Part shown: piece after piece, positions 7,122-16,032 of the stretch
Layout of the letters: every line of letters begins with the position of its first letter
Numbering within the stretch: the first letter of the stretch is position 1
Source: a virus
IMG/VR virus record: IMGVR_UViG_3300031873_000003
Coordinates: 29,791 to 93,790 of that record
DNA: 64,000 bases
Reading direction: 5' to 3' (one strand)
Notes under the pieces: generated by a model
Told to the model about the DNA's origin: nothing
What the model saw: only the letters and a program-made list of their open reading frames with translations
The model's database searches: none
Program-made: the position numbers and the translations under genes

Positions 7122-10100
7122 ATGGCAACAGAAGTAACCCATATAGTTGACCCTGGAGAAGGTGCAGGACACGATTACCATTCCCTATCCTTATGGGAGG
7201 CTGGTGAAGTGGGCGACCTCACGGGCGTAAGGGATGAGATCGCTGTTGCCAAGTGCCGAGCTACAGATGGGGATGCGGATACGACTGCCGTAGTTCTTGA
7301 CGGTTGGATAACTTCCCCCACCCAGTATATCAAAATCTGGACTGATCCTGCGGAATCACATCGCCATGATGGGAAATGGAATACAAGTAAATATCGTCTA
7401 ACTGTTAGTGGTGCTTATACAATACAAAATAGTGAAAATTATACGAAAATAGATGGTATCCAATTTTCCGGGAATACGGGCGCCATATATAGGGGTTTGG
7501 CAATCGGTGCTCTTTCAAATTGTATATTAAATGGACTTAATACTAATAATCTTTCTGGTGTGTTACAAGAATCTGGAGGAGCGGTTACTTGTTGGAATGT
7601 TGTTGTTTTCAATTTGGGGACTGGTGCGAGTGGTTTTATTTCTTATACAAATGGTTCTAATTTTCGTAATTGTACTGCTTTTAATTGTGATAACGTAGGT
7701 ATCGAGAATGGTTATGCGGATGCTGTAGCAACAAATTGTGTGGCACTTACTTGTGGGTCTTGCTTTGATGGCGGTATTGTTGGAAATTATAATTGTTCCT
7801 CAGATACGACTGCTCCTGGGGCTAACTCTCTAAAAAGTAAGTCCGCAGCAAATAATTTTGTTGATATAGGTGCCGGAACAGAAGATTTGCATCTAAAACT
7901 TGGTGCAGATTGTATAGATACAGGAACTGATTTATCTGCTTATTTTACAACTGACATAGATGGTACGACCCGACCGACAGGAGCAAATACCTGGGACATC
8001 GGGGCGGATGAGTATGTAGCTGGTGCAGAATCCCTATCTCCATCTGCTAGTCCTAGTTTAAGTCCATCACCATCCTTATCTCCCAGTGCAAGTTTGTCTC
8101 CTTCCGAGTCGCCATCCCTATCCCCCAGTGCAAGCTTGTCTCCATCTGCCTCGCTTTCGTCTTCTCTTAGTCCTTCGACCTCACCGTCAAAAAGTCCATC
8201 TAAAAGTCCTTCGACCTCACCCTCCAGGAGTCCCTCCAAAAGTCCCTCCAGGAGTCCCAGCGCCAGCCCAAGCTTAAGTCCATCAGCGTCAGCGTCTCCG
8301 TCTTTATCACCATCTATTTCCCCAAGCATATCTCCTTCGGGATCTCCTTCGTTAAGTGCGAGTATAAGTCCAAGTGAGAGCCCGAGTTTGTCACCTTCGG
8401 CTTCGGTAAGCCCGTCTGTCAGTCCTTCAGTCAGTCCATCGGCATCTCCGTCAATGTCACCGAGTGTATCACCGTCGGCATCGCCTTCCGTATCGCCAAG
8501 CCTGAGTCCATCAGCTTCTATTAGCCCTTCGCTTAGTCCATCTGCGAGTCCCTCGGAGAGCCCAAGTGAATCACCGTCGTTGAGTCCTTCTGCTTCAGTT
8601 TCACCAAGCGAATTGCCATCTGTATCACCGAGTATTTCCCCTTCGGGATCACCAAGTGAAAGTCCAAGCCTGTCTCCAAGCGTAAGCCCATCGGAATCTT
8701 TTTCAGAAAGTCCCTCAGAGTCGCCATCCTTATTACCCTCGGCCTCTGTGAGTCCTTCTTTGTCCCCATCTGCAAGCGTGTCACCTTCCGAGTCACCATC
8801 GTTGAGTCCGAGCATCTCACCATCGGTATCTCCATCTGCATCCCCATCACTATCTCCATCAGCGAGTATAAGTCCGTCGGTATCTCCATCAGTTTCACCC
8901 AGCGAAAGTCCTTCATTAAGCCCATCGGCTTCCGTAAGTCCCTCGGTTTCACCTTCGTTATCACCTTCTATCAGTCCAAGCATTAGTCCAAGTCTATCAC
9001 CATCCGTTAGCCCAAGCAAAAGTCCTTCATTAAGCCCCAGCGCTTCACTATCTCCAAGTGTTTCACCAAGCGTCTCTCCATCAGTGAGTCCCAGTATTAG
9101 TCCTTCGGTAAGCCCCTCATTGTCTCCAAGTGCTTCGGTTTCACCGAGTATCAGTCCATCTCTATCGCCGAGCATAAGTCCGAGTGTTAGCCCAAGTGTT
9201 TCACCCAGTATATCACCGTCAATAAGCCCATCTGAATCACCATCGTTTTCTCCGTCAGTTTCGCCATCTGTATCGCCAAGCGTAAGTCCTTCAATCAGTC
9301 CAAGTTTATCACCGTCCCTGAGCCCATCAGTTTCACCATCGGTAAGTCCATCAATCAGTCCATCGGCGTCACCGTCCATGAGTCCGTCTTTAAGCCCCAG
9401 TGCTTCTGTCTCTCCATCAATGTCTCCCTCGGCTTCTCCGAGTTTATCTCCTTCTATTTCGCCATCGGTATCGCCAAGCGTAAGTCCTTCAATCAGTCCA
9501 TCGGTTAGCCCGTCTGTAAGTCCGAGCATTAGTCCATCATTAAGTCCCAGTTTAAGTCCTTCAAAGAGTCCAAGTTTAAGTCCCAGTGCATCATTAAGTC
9601 CCAGTTTAAGTCCGTCTTTATCACCTTCCGAGAGCCCTTCACTTTTACCATCGGCTTCGCTCTCCCCGAGCTTGTCACCGAGCGCCAGCCCAAGCGTATC
9701 ACCATCGGAATCTCCGAGCTTATCGCCCTCGGCTTCGGTAAGTCCTTCCATAAGCCCGAGTTTGTCGGCTTCTGAATCTCCCTCGGTATCCCCAAGCTTT
9801 AGTCCGAGTGAATCACCATCCCTGAGTCCATCCGTTAGTCTTTCAATCTCTCCGTCGATCAGCCCCTCGGTTAGTCCGAGCAAATCACCTTCGGTTTCAC
9901 CCTCTGAGAGTCCGAGTTTAAGTCCTTCCATTAGTCCATCTCTCAGCCCTTCAGCGAGCGTTTCACCATCGATTAGTCCATCCCTCTCCTTAAGTGAGTC
10001 ACCATCGGTAAGCTATAGCCTATCGCCCAGCGCAAGTCCGTCCCTTAGCCCATCGATCTCACCCTCGGAGAGTGCAAGCTTAAGTCCAAGTATCAGTCCT

Positions 10101-10229
10101 TCGGTCTCTCCTTCGGCATCCGAGAGTCCATCAAGGTCGCCCTCAATATCTCCTTCTATGTCTCCGTCTATTGAGGGCGCTATGCTTTTGCAAAATTTTC
10201 ATTACTACTATCAAAACATAGGGGCTTGA
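7122..10229 (+). CDS. Fiber-like protein: beta-helix head plus ~700-residue Ser-Pro repeat, 1035 aa
   Basis: Residues ~1-300 look like a right-handed beta-helix of the kind found in phage tail spikes (rows of N, G, T and C with repeated short strands; ends with DIGADEYV). Residues ~307-1015 are an almost unbroken repeat of SPSx and SLSPSxSPS, where x is A, L, V, I, E or K. The last ~20 residues are ordinary. The repeat is encoded with freely mixed AGY and TCN serine codons, so the DNA is far less repetitive than the protein. It would be an extended, mucin-like stalk on the virion and a good acceptor for O-linked sugars (inference). Confidence 0.75.
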   Translation: MATEVTHIVDPGEGAGHDYHSLSLWEAGEVGDLTGVRDEIAVAKCRATDGDADTTAVVLDGWITSPTQYIKIWTDPAESHRHDGKWNTSKYRLTVSGAYTIQNSENYTKIDGIQFSGNTGAIYRGLAIGALSNCILNGLNTNNLSGVLQESGGAVTCWNVVVFNLGTGASGFISYTNGSNFRNCTAFNCDNVGIENGYADAVATNCVALTCGSCFDGGIVGNYNCSSDTTAPGANSLKSKSAANNFVDIGAGTEDLHLKLGADCIDTGTDLSAYFTTDIDGTTRPTGANTWDIGADEYVAGAESLSPSASPSLSPSPSLSPSASLSPSESPSLSPSASLSPSASLSSSLSPSTSPSKSPSKSPSTSPSRSPSKSPSRSPSASPSLSPSASASPSLSPSISPSISPSGSPSLSASISPSESPSLSPSASVSPSVSPSVSPSASPSMSPSVSPSASPSVSPSLSPSASISPSLSPSASPSESPSESPSLSPSASVSPSELPSVSPSISPSGSPSESPSLSPSVSPSESFSESPSESPSLLPSASVSPSLSPSASVSPSESPSLSPSISPSVSPSASPSLSPSASISPSVSPSVSPSESPSLSPSASVSPSVSPSLSPSISPSISPSLSPSVSPSKSPSLSPSASLSPSVSPSVSPSVSPSISPSVSPSLSPSASVSPSISPSLSPSISPSVSPSVSPSISPSISPSESPSFSPSVSPSVSPSVSPSISPSLSPSLSPSVSPSVSPSISPSASPSMSPSLSPSASVSPSMSPSASPSLSPSISPSVSPSVSPSISPSVSPSVSPSISPSLSPSLSPSKSPSLSPSASLSPSLSPSLSPSESPSLLPSASLSPSLSPSASPSVSPSESPSLSPSASVSPSISPSLSASESPSVSPSFSPSESPSLSPSVSLSISPSISPSVSPSKSPSVSPSESPSLSPSISPSLSPSASVSPSISPSLSLSESPSVSYSLSPSASPSLSPSISPSESASLSPSISPSVSPSASESPSRSPSISPSMSPSIEGAMLLQNFHYYYQNIGA

Positions 10230-10230
10230 T

Positions 10231-10932
10231 ATGTATGAACTAAAAACCAATACAGCAGTAAGAATACCGGTTGGGCCATTCGTTGACCCTACAGACGGTA
10301 AAACCGCAGAGACATCATTAGTTGTGACTGATATATCTGTCCAGCTTTATCAAACCAAGACAGACGGTACAGCCGTTGTTCGTGCTCAATTCGCCCCTAC
10401 CTCCTCTGGTGGTAATAATGACATGGCCTTAGTTGCAAGTTCAACCGACGGAATGTACGACTTGGAGTTGACGGCCAATCAACTTAATTGGCTTGGGAAT
10501 GGTCGAATCACGTTCTACGATATTGATGGAGCCTTGGTTCACTGGATAGATGTCCAAGTTGTAAATGCTGATTATTTTAATGGTAAGTATGGAACGTCGG
10601 GGGATATTTGGTCAAAGGTTTTACCTGGAACCTATGGAGCAACCGAGGCAGGACATATTTTGGCTGATATAAAAACAAAAACAGATACTATTGGGGGAGC
10701 GGGAGCCCTTGCCTGGACATACACTCTAACGGACGAAGGTACGGGAGACCCCATCGATGGCGCAGAGGTCTGGATAACCACGGATTCATTAGGATCAAAT
10801 ATTGTTGCGTCAGGGGTAACAAATACCTTTGGGGTCGTAAACTTTACATTGGATGCAGGAAGTTACTTTGTTTGGAGGAAAAAGGCAGGATGGAATTTTA
10901 GTCCAGAGCCGGATACCGAAATAGTTTCTTAA
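10231..10932 (+). CDS. Virion protein with C-terminal Ig/CNA-B-like domain, 233 aa
   Basis: It starts two bases after the stop of the Ser-Pro protein. Residues ~1-120 resemble N-terminal domains of baseplate-type upper proteins (VRIPVGPFVDPTDGK). Residues ~155-230 look like a carboxypeptidase-regulatory or CNA-B-like beta sandwich (GTGDPIDGAEVWITTD, then GVVNFTLDAGSYFVWRKKAG). Such domains serve as spacers in phage tail proteins. A tail or fiber attachment role fits the position. Confidence 0.6.
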   Translation: MYELKTNTAVRIPVGPFVDPTDGKTAETSLVVTDISVQLYQTKTDGTAVVRAQFAPTSSGGNNDMALVASSTDGMYDLELTANQLNWLGNGRITFYDIDGALVHWIDVQVVNADYFNGKYGTSGDIWSKVLPGTYGATEAGHILADIKTKTDTIGGAGALAWTYTLTDEGTGDPIDGAEVWITTDSLGSNIVASGVTNTFGVVNFTLDAGSYFVWRKKAGWNFSPEPDTEIVS

Positions 10933-10942
10933 GGGGGGTTAA

Positions 10943-11968
10943 ATGGCTGGAACAGGCACAGGGAAAAGGGTAAGCGTGACTCCGGTTGCGGGGGTAACAA
11001 GTCCTCCGGCAGGAGCCATGAGTATCGGGGGAGATGGTGGCATCATTGACCTGGCAAGAAAGGCCATCCTTGATGATGACATTGAACCCTACTTATGGAG
11101 TGGGATTGAACTCATCCACTACTTGAACATTATTACCGAAGAGTTATACCGAGAAACGCTTCTAATTGAAGATCGCACCACAACCGCACTTACACAACTG
11201 AAACTCTTGAGCAATCTTAGCGACTATACCATTGACGATAGGGTATTGAACGTCAAGGAAGGCGCCAAGCTGTCCGAGAACACAAACGACAATTATGGCG
11301 TGCTAAAACGAACCTCCCAGGCTTATATGGATCAACTCAAGGCAACATGGCGAGAAATCACAGACATCGCTCCAACACGATTTATCCCTGATTGTGGTAG
11401 AGGGTCTTTGTCTATCTATCCCAAATTTGACGATGAGGGAGAAGTTGTTGGCGCATCAAACATTACTTTCACAGCAGCCACCAAGAAGATATCTAAGGTG
11501 GGAGAGGATTTTACCGCCCACTACGTGGTGGGAGACGAGATTAATGTTTCTGGAACAACCTACAACGACGGATATGTGACGGCAACATTAGTGAGTGCAA
11601 CGGAAATTACTGTTACAGAGACACTTGTTAATGAGACGCTTACCTCGGCAACCTTGCGGAAGGTTCGTGATACCCTTCTGATGGTAGTCAATCGCCTTCC
11701 TCTTACGCCATTTGTTGTTGCTGATATTACTGCTGTTACCGCTGTTTATCCTGAGATTAAGACCATGTATCATAGGGAGCTTCTTTACGGGATTGGGAGG
11801 GAAGCGTTTCAGAAAGAGGACACCCAAACCCTTGACCTGGCAGCGGCGGATCGAAACGGGAAGAGGTTTGAGGAATTCAAGGATAAAGTCAAGAGGAGCT
11901 TGGTGTTCCTAAATCGATCGGAAAGGCAGGGGAGTTCGGGGAGTTCGGGGATTTGGAAGAGTTATTGA
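10943..11968 (+). CDS. Putative head-tail adaptor protein, 341 aa
   Basis: The N-terminal ~100 residues (LWSGIELIHYLNIITEELY, then rows of helix) and the C-terminal segment (YPEIKTMYHRELLYGIGREA) resemble adaptor proteins that sit below the portal in short-tailed phages. Residues ~170-235 appear to be an inserted beta domain (NITFTAATKKI to TLVNETLTSATLRKV). The extreme C-terminus is Gly/Ser-rich. The family call is by pattern only. Start after AAGGGGGGTTAA. Confidence 0.45.
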   Translation: MAGTGTGKRVSVTPVAGVTSPPAGAMSIGGDGGIIDLARKAILDDDIEPYLWSGIELIHYLNIITEELYRETLLIEDRTTTALTQLKLLSNLSDYTIDDRVLNVKEGAKLSENTNDNYGVLKRTSQAYMDQLKATWREITDIAPTRFIPDCGRGSLSIYPKFDDEGEVVGASNITFTAATKKISKVGEDFTAHYVVGDEINVSGTTYNDGYVTATLVSATEITVTETLVNETLTSATLRKVRDTLLMVVNRLPLTPFVVADITAVTAVYPEIKTMYHRELLYGIGREAFQKEDTQTLDLAAADRNGKRFEEFKDKVKRSLVFLNRSERQGSSGSSGIWKSY

Positions 11969-11983
11969 TCAAAAAGGCGTGAA

Positions 11984-12988
11984 ATGTCAAACATAACCAC
12001 GAGCGTGATTATACCGAGCAGAAATTGCAAGTATGTGTCCCGCACAATACAGGACGTTTTTGAAAAGGCAGGGGGACCGATAGAAGTGATTTGCCTCTTA
12101 GATGGGTACTATCCCGATCCTCCAATCAAGGATCATCCTAATTTAACGATAGTCCATAAACCAGAAGTCACGGGAATGAGAAAGAGCATTAACATGGGGG
12201 TTCAGCTTGCAAAAGGAAAATATATTTGCAAAATGGATGATCATACGATGGTCGGAGAGAACTTTGATAGGATTATCAGTGAGAGTATAGATGACGACTG
12301 GCTTGCTGTCCCGAGTCGATATTCACTCGATCCAGAGAAGTGGGAGAAGGGCAGAGGACCAACTGAATACCTATTCGTTACCTACCCATACAATCACGAC
12401 AATTTGTATGGAAATGGCCTCCACGGAAAGAAGTGGATCGGGGAAGATGGTATCGGAAAGAATATGGGCAAGACTGAGTTCTATTGGATGGAGGATCATC
12501 GAAAGGATAAACGGATTGACGATTTACAAACGTTCCAGGGCTCGTTTTGGGCAATGTCGAAAGAACACTATTTCAGGATCGGAATGTTGGACGAAAAACA
12601 TTGTGATTTGATGGAGAATGAACCGCAGGAGCTGGGGTTTAAAACTTTTTTGTCGGGGGGACGTTGTGTTTTGATAAAAGACGCCTGGCACGCCCATATG
12701 CACAAAAACGAGCGTGAGTTAGACAACAGGGGACGAAGCTGGAAACTTAGTTGGCAGGCCATGAGAGACACGGGAAGGTTTCAAACTTTTGTGTGGATGA
12801 ATAATCGCTGGGCCGGGGCAACTAAAAAGATTGAAGATTTTGTGGAGCATTTCTGGCCTATCCCTAGTTGGCCGTCGGACTGGATTTCGCAAAGGGATCA
12901 GTGGAACAAGGAACACCCAGAGATGAACACAAACTTCCGGATTTTTGACCCCGATGGGCATGACGGATTACCCCTTCGGGAAACATAG
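11984..12988 (+). CDS. Family 2 glycosyltransferase, 334 aa
   Basis: The N-terminus has the GT-A/GT2 pattern SVIIPSRNCKYVSRTIQDV, then IEVICLLDGYYPDPPIK, and a DxD-like metal and nucleotide-sugar site in CKMDDH near residue 85. A tryptophan-rich C-terminus (WPIPSWPSDW) may bind the acceptor. It opens the sugar island and is clearly related to the N-terminal part of the protein at 23146, which also carries YPDPPIKD. The donor and acceptor cannot be told from sequence. Confidence 0.8.
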   Translation: MSNITTSVIIPSRNCKYVSRTIQDVFEKAGGPIEVICLLDGYYPDPPIKDHPNLTIVHKPEVTGMRKSINMGVQLAKGKYICKMDDHTMVGENFDRIISESIDDDWLAVPSRYSLDPEKWEKGRGPTEYLFVTYPYNHDNLYGNGLHGKKWIGEDGIGKNMGKTEFYWMEDHRKDKRIDDLQTFQGSFWAMSKEHYFRIGMLDEKHCDLMENEPQELGFKTFLSGGRCVLIKDAWHAHMHKNERELDNRGRSWKLSWQAMRDTGRFQTFVWMNNRWAGATKKIEDFVEHFWPIPSWPSDWISQRDQWNKEHPEMNTNFRIFDPDGHDGLPLRET

Positions 12989-13008
12989 AGGGGCGGCGGG
13001 AAACGAAA

Positions 13009-13770
13009 ATGCGTGAACTCATTACCCTAACGGGAAGCCGAGGTTTTCTTGGAACCGCCATCAGGAAGGACATCAAATATCCTTATAGTGAGGTCGATTA
13101 CCTTATCGGAAAAGACCATAAGGACGTCATCGGAAGAAAGGGAACGTTGATCTTTATGTCGTCATGGGTGGACCAGGGAGAGTCGATGGTGAACCCCGCA
13201 AAGTATATTCAAAATAATTTAGTTTACCTTGCGATGATACTGACCAACAATGCGTTCGATCAAGTGATCTTCCCCTCTTCCTGTATGGTCTACGACAAGG
13301 ACGGGAAATTGGAACCAAGCTCAGTGTATGGCTTTACGAAACTCGCTGGAGAGAAGTTGATTAAAATTTACTCTAAGAATTACTGGATATTGAGGATCGG
13401 GAACCCCTACGGGCCGAACGACCATCGATCGGTCTTTCGTGAACTGGCAAGATGCAAAAAAGAAGGGGATACGTTTATAATCTCTGGCGGAAAGATCGTT
13501 AGGGATTATTTTCCTGTTGCTCATATCGCAAAGCTTGTGAACAGGATATTGGACGGAGGTATCGAGCCAGGTATTTATAATGTTGGGTCTGGAAACCACG
13601 TCGTGACATCGGAATATTTAAAAATGTTTTGTGTGAACCATGCGATTAAGCATGTGGTGGTTGATGGGACGGGGACGCTTGCTTCCGGGTACGCAGCCAA
13701 GGATCACATGTTGGCCTGTAGGCAAAAGAAAATATCCGACAGAGAATGGAAGGATTACTATTTGGGATAG
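13009..13770 (+). CDS. NAD(P)-dependent nucleotide-sugar epimerase/dehydratase, 253 aa
   Basis: The N-terminus has a Rossmann nucleotide-binding motif, LTGSRGFLGTAI (GxxGxxG). The catalytic part is seen in FPSSCMVYDKDGK and SSVYGFTKLAGEK, which gives the SDR Ser and YxxxK. The sequence is of the extended SDR class (UDP-glucose epimerase, dehydratase or fucose-synthase-like). At 253 residues it is shorter than usual (~310), mostly at the C-terminus. It probably makes or tailors a nucleotide sugar for the neighbouring transferases. Confidence 0.8.
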   Translation: MRELITLTGSRGFLGTAIRKDIKYPYSEVDYLIGKDHKDVIGRKGTLIFMSSWVDQGESMVNPAKYIQNNLVYLAMILTNNAFDQVIFPSSCMVYDKDGKLEPSSVYGFTKLAGEKLIKIYSKNYWILRIGNPYGPNDHRSVFRELARCKKEGDTFIISGGKIVRDYFPVAHIAKLVNRILDGGIEPGIYNVGSGNHVVTSEYLKMFCVNHAIKHVVVDGTGTLASGYAAKDHMLACRQKKISDREWKDYYLG

Positions 13771-13780
13771 GGGTATCATC

Positions 13781-14440
13781 GTGAGTGACATAACTCTTCT
13801 GTACTATACAGCAAACAGAATACCTGATCGCTTTGCGGTGAACGTCAGAAACCACTTGATTATAACGGCACAAGGGAAGCCTATTATCAGTATCTCCCAA
13901 CAACCTATCAATCTTGGAGAAAACATATGTGTTGGTGATATAGGATATACCGTTCCAAATGTCTATGCACAGATTTTGGTGGGAGCCAAGATGGCAAAAA
14001 CACAGTACGTTGCTTGTTGTGAAGACGATACCCTGTATGTCCCGGAGCATTTTGACTATATTCCGCCAGACGATACGTTTGGATACAATAAGAACAGGTG
14101 GAATCTTACCGAAAGCCATTTCTATTTACAGTCTCGAAGGTCAAACATGTGTGTATGCATAGTTCCAACCGAATCGATGATAAGGACGCTTGAGGAAAGG
14201 GTAACTAAGTTTGGTTCTGGAGGGCCTCCTCACCTTGGAGAACCTGGGAGACGTGAGAGAACGATGGGAATCAATACAGTAAAGGCTTGTAAGTTCAACA
14301 CTATTGATCCTGTGTTACAAATTAATCATGCCATATCCCTTGGTGGAATTCGGAGGCGGGCGAATTACAACGTAATCCAGGCAGAACATCCTGCGTGGGG
14401 GAAAGCCTCCGCTTTATGGGAAAAAATGGTGAATGGATAG
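13781..14440 (+). CDS. Putative glycosyltransferase (GT-A-like), 219 aa
   Basis: I chose the GTG at 13781, which begins MSDITLLYYTANRIPD; a longer frame from 13640 overlaps the epimerase gene deeply. An acidic metal-site-like motif, CCEDDTLYVPEHFDY, lies near residue 78. The protein is a clear paralogue of the C-terminal domain of the product at 23146 (which has AEHDILYPKEHFDF). The substrate is unknown. The stop overlaps the next start. Confidence 0.65.
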   Translation: MSDITLLYYTANRIPDRFAVNVRNHLIITAQGKPIISISQQPINLGENICVGDIGYTVPNVYAQILVGAKMAKTQYVACCEDDTLYVPEHFDYIPPDDTFGYNKNRWNLTESHFYLQSRRSNMCVCIVPTESMIRTLEERVTKFGSGGPPHLGEPGRRERTMGINTVKACKFNTIDPVLQINHAISLGGIRRRANYNVIQAEHPAWGKASALWEKMVNG

Positions 14441-14723
14441 CAACGACTGGTTCAGTTGGAGCCCCGAAACAGAAGAGCGGATGAATTTTGTTGGTGGACG
14501 GTATACTGCCTGCGAAGTAATCAGGCAAGCATACCGTAGGATTCAAGACCCGGAAGTAAAGTTGATGTTAAGGATTGCTACAACGATGTGCAAGTCGATG
14601 GCAACAAGAATCACCAAATATGATGGGCGAAGGTGGGGAAAGGATATATACCCGCTTAATCCATACTTAAATAGAGAAACGGAAATGTTGGTGAAGGTTG
14701 ACATCCTCCCCCCACTAAAGTAG
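14433..14723 (+). pseudogene. Small island protein, 3' end replaced by the TnpB element
   Basis: The first ~88 residues match a paralogue at 25577 (shared pattern: C.V/TLR.IY, DPE.KL..R.A..M.K.M..R). The last residues (VDILPPLK) are encoded by the right end of the transposon at 14697. Joining the flanks, the original end may have been a few residues more and an ATGA overlap with the gene at 16033 (TTCTCATGAACC). Function unknown; both copies follow a glycosyltransferase, so it may be an accessory subunit. Confidence 0.65.
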
Positions 14724-14850
14724 GGGGATTCCCAGAAAGGTTAAACAGAGTGCTTAACATTTCCAAGTTGGTTCACGTTTCTACGAGGTCTGCCTTTTCG
14801 AGCCGAAGCCCGAACTGGTCTTGTAACCTCTCCACGCGCTTTTACGGAGT
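14698..14850 (-). ncRNA. Predicted TnpB guide (omega/re) RNA
   Basis: In studied TnpB elements the guide RNA comes from the 3' end of tnpB and the right end, with the guide taken from flanking DNA. Here the scaffold would end in the hairpin and GGATGTCAAC at 14698. The guide would then be phage sequence reading leftward from about 14697 (starting CTTCACC). The 5' limit is a guess. Known biology plus visible hairpin; transcription is not shown. Confidence 0.5.
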
Positions 14851-15931
14851 GTCCCTCCGCATCACGGATATTTATCGCTGCGTTATCATCGCGGTCGTGG
14901 TGAGTCTTACACTCGGGGCAATACCACTCACGAATGCTCAAGGGAAGCGATTCCAGTATGTACCCGCAGACATTACAGCGTTTACTACTTGGGAAAAATG
15001 GATCGATAATCCGAAGATCCTTTTCGTACCAGTCGCATTTGTAGGTAAGCATTCCCCGAAACATGCCAAAGGCGGCATCGCCGATAACTCTTGCCAGTTT
15101 GTGATTTCTGACCATACCTCGAACATTCAGATCTTCGATTTGAATTACGTCAAAGCGACGAACCAAATCGGTGGTCACTTTGTAGAGGTGGTCTTTCCGC
15201 ATGTTAGCAATATGCTCTTGAAGACGAGCAACCTTGAGAATAGCCCGGCGCCGTCTACCGCTCCCCTTCTTCTTCTTGGCAAGCTTCCGCTGCAGCTTCT
15301 TCAGCTTCAGGAGATTCGTCCCAAGAGCCCTGGGGTTTGGGATTTGTTCGCCATTGGACAAGGTAGCCAGACGAGAAACGCCGAGGTCGATGCCGATTTT
15401 CAAGCCAGTCTTCGGAAGGGGCAGCCTCACTTCATCGAGGCAGAGAGTAACAAAGTATTTCCCACTTGGCAACTTGGTTATTGTCACCGTGGTGGGGATA
15501 CTCTGGAAACCTCTGCTCCAGTGAATGTCAAGTCTGCCAATGCCGGAGATGCTCAAATTGCGATTGGCAGCATCCCACTTGAACGCGCTTCGGGTGTACT
15601 CAGCGGTCTGCTTGCCTCGCTTCTTCTTGAATGTCGGATACTTCGCAGTCTTGTTCCAGAAGTTGATGTAAGCAGTCTGGAGATGCCGAAGCGCTTGCTG
15701 GGTCGGGACGCAAGAGATCTCGTTGAGCCATTCGGTTTCCGGTTGCCTTTTCAGTTCGGTGAGCATAGCGGAAGATTCGTTGTACCCAATGCTTCGGTTC
15801 TCTTTGAACCAAGCATCAGTACGGATGCGCAGAAAACGATTGAAGACGAACCGACAGGAACCGAAAATCCGAGAAAGGCTCTCGGCCTGTTGTTTTGTCG
15901 GGTAAACCCGGTATGTGTGTCTCATCTTCAC
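14741..15931 (-). CDS. tnpB: TnpB RNA-guided nuclease (IS605 OrfB family), 396 aa
   Basis: Full-length for the family. N-terminal helix-turn-helix-like region: RVYPTKQQAESLSRIFGSCR. The RuvC catalytic residues all look intact: Asp in KIGIDLGVSR, Glu in IQIEDLNVRGM and Asp in HDRDDNAAINI. A zinc ribbon is formed by CNVCG and CPEC. TnpB uses an RNA made from the element's right end to cut DNA next to a short adjacent motif and keeps the element in place after excision. Intact motifs suggest recent insertion or selection. A long antisense frame on the + strand over this gene is a shadow. Confidence 0.92.
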   Translation of the reverse strand: MKMRHTYRVYPTKQQAESLSRIFGSCRFVFNRFLRIRTDAWFKENRSIGYNESSAMLTELKRQPETEWLNEISCVPTQQALRHLQTAYINFWNKTAKYPTFKKKRGKQTAEYTRSAFKWDAANRNLSISGIGRLDIHWSRGFQSIPTTVTITKLPSGKYFVTLCLDEVRLPLPKTGLKIGIDLGVSRLATLSNGEQIPNPRALGTNLLKLKKLQRKLAKKKKGSGRRRRAILKVARLQEHIANMRKDHLYKVTTDLVRRFDVIQIEDLNVRGMVRNHKLARVIGDAAFGMFRGMLTYKCDWYEKDLRIIDPFFPSSKRCNVCGYILESLPLSIREWYCPECKTHHDRDDNAAINIRDAEGHSVKARGEVTRPVRASARKGRPRRNVNQLGNVKHSV

Positions 15932-16032
15932 AATACTATTGTATCTTGTGTAAATTCAGAAGTCAAACAAAAATAAAAGATGGCATTTCCTCCCCCGGCT
16001 AAAGTCGGGGGTATCCATGCCGAAAAATTCTC

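Larger units (their letters stand above)
14697..16020 (-). mobile_element. IS200/IS605-family TnpB element, without tnpA
   Basis: The element is about 1.3 kb and lies opposite to the phage genes. Its right end (minus strand: GGGAATCCCCCTAC to GGGGGGAGGATGTCAAC) is at 14697-14733 and its left end hairpin (ACCCCCGACTTTAGCCGGGGGA) at 15988-16013. It encodes only TnpB, so movement would need a TnpA from elsewhere. It interrupts the 3' end of the gene at 14433 and separates it from the transferase at 16033. Exact ends were judged from hairpins and from the tnpB frame; they could be off by several bases. Confidence 0.85.

Noticed and set aside
7940-9931. 663-codon antisense frame over the Ser-Pro repeat (also 27616-28215, 29290-29820 and 33500-35050)
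   Set aside because: Each mirrors Ser/Pro codons into Gly-Asp-Leu-rich repeats; no ribosome site, and the low-complexity product follows from the codon pattern.
13640-13780. Longer N-terminus for the transferase at 13781
   Set aside because: It overlaps the epimerase gene by 130 bases and the added residues show no relation to the paralogue at 23146.
14750-15976. 408-codon + strand frame opposite tnpB
   Set aside because: Shadow of an intact tnpB; it has no domain of its own.
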